A stretch of DNA of 64,000 nucleotides from Copromyces sp. CBS 386.78 (Eukaryota > Ascomycota > Sordariomycetes > Sordariales > Sordariaceae), in contig MU839095.1 of the NCBI GenBank assembly GCA_030685235.1, positions 496,001-560,000 of the forward strand, written 5' to 3'. The stretch's first letter is position 1. Every line of letters starts with the position of its first letter. The notes beneath the pieces were generated by a model. The model did no database searches. It worked only from the letters and a program-made list of their open reading frames with translations, and was not told where the DNA came from. Both the position numbers and the translations under genes were made by a program. Of the stretch, positions 61,331 through 64,000 are shown piece after piece.

Positions 61331-63420
61331 AAATAAAGAGGTTTAATAAATTGGGGTATTTATAATAGTTATTTATAGAAGATTTATAAATTTTAATTAT
61401 ATTTAATTATATAAGGATATTACCCTCCTCCTTCCGTATTTATCCTATAAATGGTTGCTTCTAATTACGATTTAATTTAAAGGTTACATATTTCCTTATT
61501 AGTTGATATAATTAATTCGTTACTTTAAATAGGACTAACGAAGCTAAGGATATACACGGGGACTAGGGCTTATTAATATTGCAGCGTTACAGTATTATTA
61601 TTATTATTAGCCGCCTAGGCGTTTATAGTATTAATTTAATACTATTAGCCATAGCCCTACTAATTATAACCTTATTAATTATAATTATACTAGCCTTATT
61701 AAGGAGCGGAATTATTATTACCGCCCTTATTACCACTTTTACCACTACCTCTACTATTACGACCACTACAACTACTATAGGTAGAAGCAGGGGGATCCTT
61801 ATTAAAATTAATACAATTGTAGCAAGTAACTGAGAAATAATTCTTATAATTATAATAAGTATACATACCCATCTTTATACAATATTAGAATATCTTTTAA
61901 AAGATTATATTACGTATAATAATATTATTAACAAATATAGAATTAAAGTTTATTACGTTACCGCTTTAATTAATAAACTATTCTACAAACAAAGTAATAT
62001 TATAATTATTCGAGGAAAATAGTTTATAAAATAAGTTGGCGAGCTTTTTGCAATAGATATTATCTTTATAACTTTAAGTTAGTAAGCGGATTATTTAGAG
62101 CTATTTACTATAATTATTATTAGTAAGAAATAAGTATTAGTAAACAATAATATTACGGACGGCTTTAGTGATTTTATTACGAAGGAAATATACTTTTATA
62201 GTATTATTTATATTATATTAGTTAATAAAGATAGTGAAACAGTCTTCGAAAATGGCTTAACGTATATTTTTGGTTATTTTTAAATCATTTAATTCGCAAC
62301 GAGCAATAATAGTAAGGTTAGAATTATCGTATTTAGTATTAAACTCTTTAAAAAAGTCTATAGCAGTTTTTTATTTTTATTTAATATCGTTAATTAAATA
62401 TTCGAAAATATTAGTTAGCGCCGATTCGATAGCCGCGAAAGGGGGGCCTTCGAAGTATTTAACAATATACAAAAAACGTTTAAATTTAAAAGCGAAGTAG
62501 ATTAACTCGTTAATTTAATATAATTTAACCTTTATACGCTAAGAATAGTACTTCTCCGCTCTCTCTAATAGAATAGTTTTTTTACTATCGAATAAAATAA
62601 TATACGTATATAATTATACTAACTTATAGCCGTTACTATTAATATTCGTAATCGTTATAATAAGTACTTTAATTTTTTAAATTTATTTAAATTAAGTACG
62701 GACTTTATTAATAATTTTAGCGTACTTATTTCTTTATTTTTAGAAGGATTTAAAAATATTAATTTTAAAGTCGTTAAAGAATTATTTAAATTCGTCGATC
62801 CCTTATTAGAATTCGGTATTACAATTATTTAAACAATCAATTTTTTAATAGGATTCAGTAAAATCTTCTTTAATTCTTTAAGCGTACAAGCAAACTTCGA
62901 TTACATTATTATAAATAAAACGGTTAAAGGTAAGGGTAATATTACAAAGTATAAGGATTAAAGTAAGCGCGAAGGTATAGTCTACAGTATAGATAGAAGG
63001 AGAATAGGTATTGGGATTATTATTGAAGTTTATAAGTACTTTAACAAGGGTATTATAAATTATTTAATTCGTAGGGTTAATATCGGAAGTTTAAAGAATT
63101 CCAATAGCGGTTACTACAATAAAATTATTAGTAATAATCTATAATTAATCTATTATTAATTATTAAATTAATATAAATATAATAGTTTCTTTGAATATAT
63201 TATTTTAATTAATAAGTAAGGAGAAAGAGATGAGGTTAATACTTGTATTGTATTATTTAGTTCAAATTGTGCTATTTACAACTAAATCTTTATTTACCCC
63301 GTTTATAAGGGGCCGAGTCTTTTAATTGTGGAGTACGATTTGAATAATTTTTTTTGTGCTAAACGTAATTTGAATTTATTTCCTTTGAGCGCGCGCAGCG
63401 CGATAGTAGGTATAATAAAC

Positions 63421-63642
63421 TATTATAGGGTAAAGTACTATTAGGGGTAGGGTTAGATATACGTTATTATACGGAGGAGAGGAAAGGAAGGATATATACG
63501 GAGGACTAGCTATATAGGCGAAAGCCTTGGAAGGCCAGTCCGTGCGCGCATATGACCCTGTACGTGACCGTACTATGACTCTAGGCATAGTATATCTAAG
63601 GGTCGGTATAGGGTGGGCATGTTACAAGCTAATCCTGTGACA
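63421..63642 (-). repeat. 5' LTR of element 2
   Basis: 222 bp. It ends in GTGACA, the only one of the four LTRs with the unmutated terminal bases on that side. Confidence 0.92.
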
Positions 63643-63647
63643 CGCTT
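63643..63647. repeat. Target-site duplication of element 2, right copy
   Basis: CGCTT, matching 56339-56343. Confidence 0.88.
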
Positions 63648-64000
63648 AGTATAAAACTTCTTTAATATAAAAGAAGTACTATTAGTCTACTTAGGGTCTT
63701 TAACTTTGTAAATTATTTTAAATTACTAAGTAAATTTATCTTAAATATAGATCCCTTTTACTTTAAAGTCGCGGAAAATGCCTTTACCAATATCCTTAGG
63801 GTCCTTCTTATACTATTGGAATTAAGTAGTAATTTTAAGCTCGTTATAACTAAATTTATAAATCCCGACCTTTTCTTTAAATAGTTTAAAGTACTTAAAG
63901 ACCTTCTTACCGTCGAACCTCTTTTTAAGGATAATATTACGAATAAAGGTAGCGTTATTAGCGAAGAAGGCGGTAGTAGCGTTAAAGGTTATTTTAATAA
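63648..64000 (-). pseudogene. Third-lineage Gypsy gag, part outside element 2
   Basis: The minus strand is largely open and reads into the window from the right edge with RFDGKKVFKYFKLFKEKVG and, just before element 2, SFILKKFYTK. With one CGCTT copy the frame continues on the other side of element 2 as RVPYEKSK at 56,338 and below. So this is the same gag gene as the one left of 56,343. The 5' part and 5' LTR are outside the window. Confidence 0.75.

Larger units (their letters stand above)
56344..63642 (-). mobile_element. Ty3/Gypsy LTR retrotransposon, element 2 (RIP-degraded)
   Basis: A complete 7,299-bp element in minus orientation, same family as element 1. LTRs of 222 bp at 56344-56565 and 63421-63642 differ mainly by transitions. 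The 5-bp duplication CGCTT flanks it at 56339-56343 and 63643-63647. A polypurine tract (AAAGGGGGATAA on the minus strand) abuts the left LTR. RT catalytic-motif relics lie near 59,485-59,455, the integrase zinc region near 58,330-58,130, and the protease near 61,330-61,030, each about 32.3 kb from the element 1 counterpart. The LTRs differ from those of element 1 by several transversions in the middle, so it is a separate subfamily copy. Confidence 0.92.
23721..64000. other. RIP-mutated AT-rich isochore made of nested transposons
   Basis: From about 23,720 to the window end the sequence is dominated by A and T, with TpA very frequent and CpA and TpG almost absent, while CpG, CpC and CpT remain common. 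This is the direction expected when CpA is changed to TpA on both strands. Reading frames of recognisable retrotransposon proteins are broken mainly by TAA/TAG where Gln or Trp codons are expected. I found no intact host gene or rRNA here. The contents are itemised separately. Confidence 0.93.

Noticed and set aside
61579..61833. Plus-strand open frame rich in Ile/Leu/Thr that looks like a membrane protein
   Set aside because: It lies antisense to element 2 coding sequence. RIP-driven ATT/TTA/ACT codons create false hydrophobic frames.
24283..64000. CRISPR-like or satellite arrays in the AT-rich block
   Set aside because: The large repeats are two long collinear copies with LTRs and target duplications. 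No regularly spaced short repeats were found apart from weak AT tandem repeats near 35 kb.
23721..64000. Mitochondrial DNA or a centromere as explanation of the AT-rich block
   Set aside because: No mitochondrial genes or tRNA clusters are visible and the sequence decomposes into RIP-mutated retrotransposons. A centromeric position cannot be excluded but nothing specific supports it.

Overview
The window comes from a filamentous ascomycete, most likely a Sordariomycete. Genes have short GT-AG introns (52-187 bp). The protein set is typical of Pezizomycotina, and a large part of the window carries the signature of repeat-induced point mutation (RIP). No species can be named from sequence alone.

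Positions 1 to about 23,720 form a gene island of balanced base composition with six genes I can support. (1) An RCO-3-like sugar transporter/sensor, +, 3 exons, 1082-3073. (2) A secreted GH31 alpha-glucosidase, +, 4 exons, 5324-8702. (3) A small Ala/Ser/Thr-rich secreted protein with a GPI-type tail, +, 2 exons, 11000-12300. (4) A mitochondrial bacterial-type aspartyl-tRNA synthetase, -, 4 exons, 14124-16434. (5) An AP180/YAP1801-type clathrin adaptor with an ANTH domain, +, 5 exons, 18609-20787. (6) TFB3/MAT1, the RING subunit of TFIIH/CAK, -, 1 exon, 22005-23081. The spaces between genes are 0.6-2.3 kb. One of them, between genes 4 and 5, holds a compact MITE with 51-bp perfect inverted repeats. 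The genes are not an evident pathway cluster. Transporter plus alpha-glucosidase could both serve sugar use, but that is inference.

From about 23,720 to 64,000 the sequence becomes a very AT-rich isochore in which CpA and TpG are nearly absent while CpG, CpC and CpT persist, as expected for CpA-directed RIP. No intact host gene is visible there. It is a stack of dead retrotransposons that can be partly resolved. Two complete same-family Ty3/Gypsy elements lie in minus orientation at 24,062-31,334 and 56,344-63,642, with 221/222-bp LTRs and 5-bp target duplications GTTTG and CGCTT. A degraded chromovirus-type Gypsy fragment lies at about 35.2-38.1 kb, minus. A different Gypsy lineage runs from about 50.0 kb past the right window edge, minus. 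A Tad-like LINE, plus, at 43,219-49,994 is bounded by a 15-bp target duplication and was inserted at the end of that Gypsy pol. Element 2 in turn was inserted inside the gag of the same Gypsy. The stretches 31.3-35.2 and 38.3-43.2 kb are also RIP-degraded and only partly interpretable.

The most notable signals are these: the sparing from RIP of the outer termini of the LTR elements compared with their inner termini; a short strand-asymmetric zone at the gene/isochore border (TpG kept, CpA lost); nested insertions provable from target duplications; the MITE with hairpins inside its inverted repeats; a possible RIP-mutated tRNA-like sequence; and a tandemly repeated Kex2-site-containing domain in the GPI-type protein.
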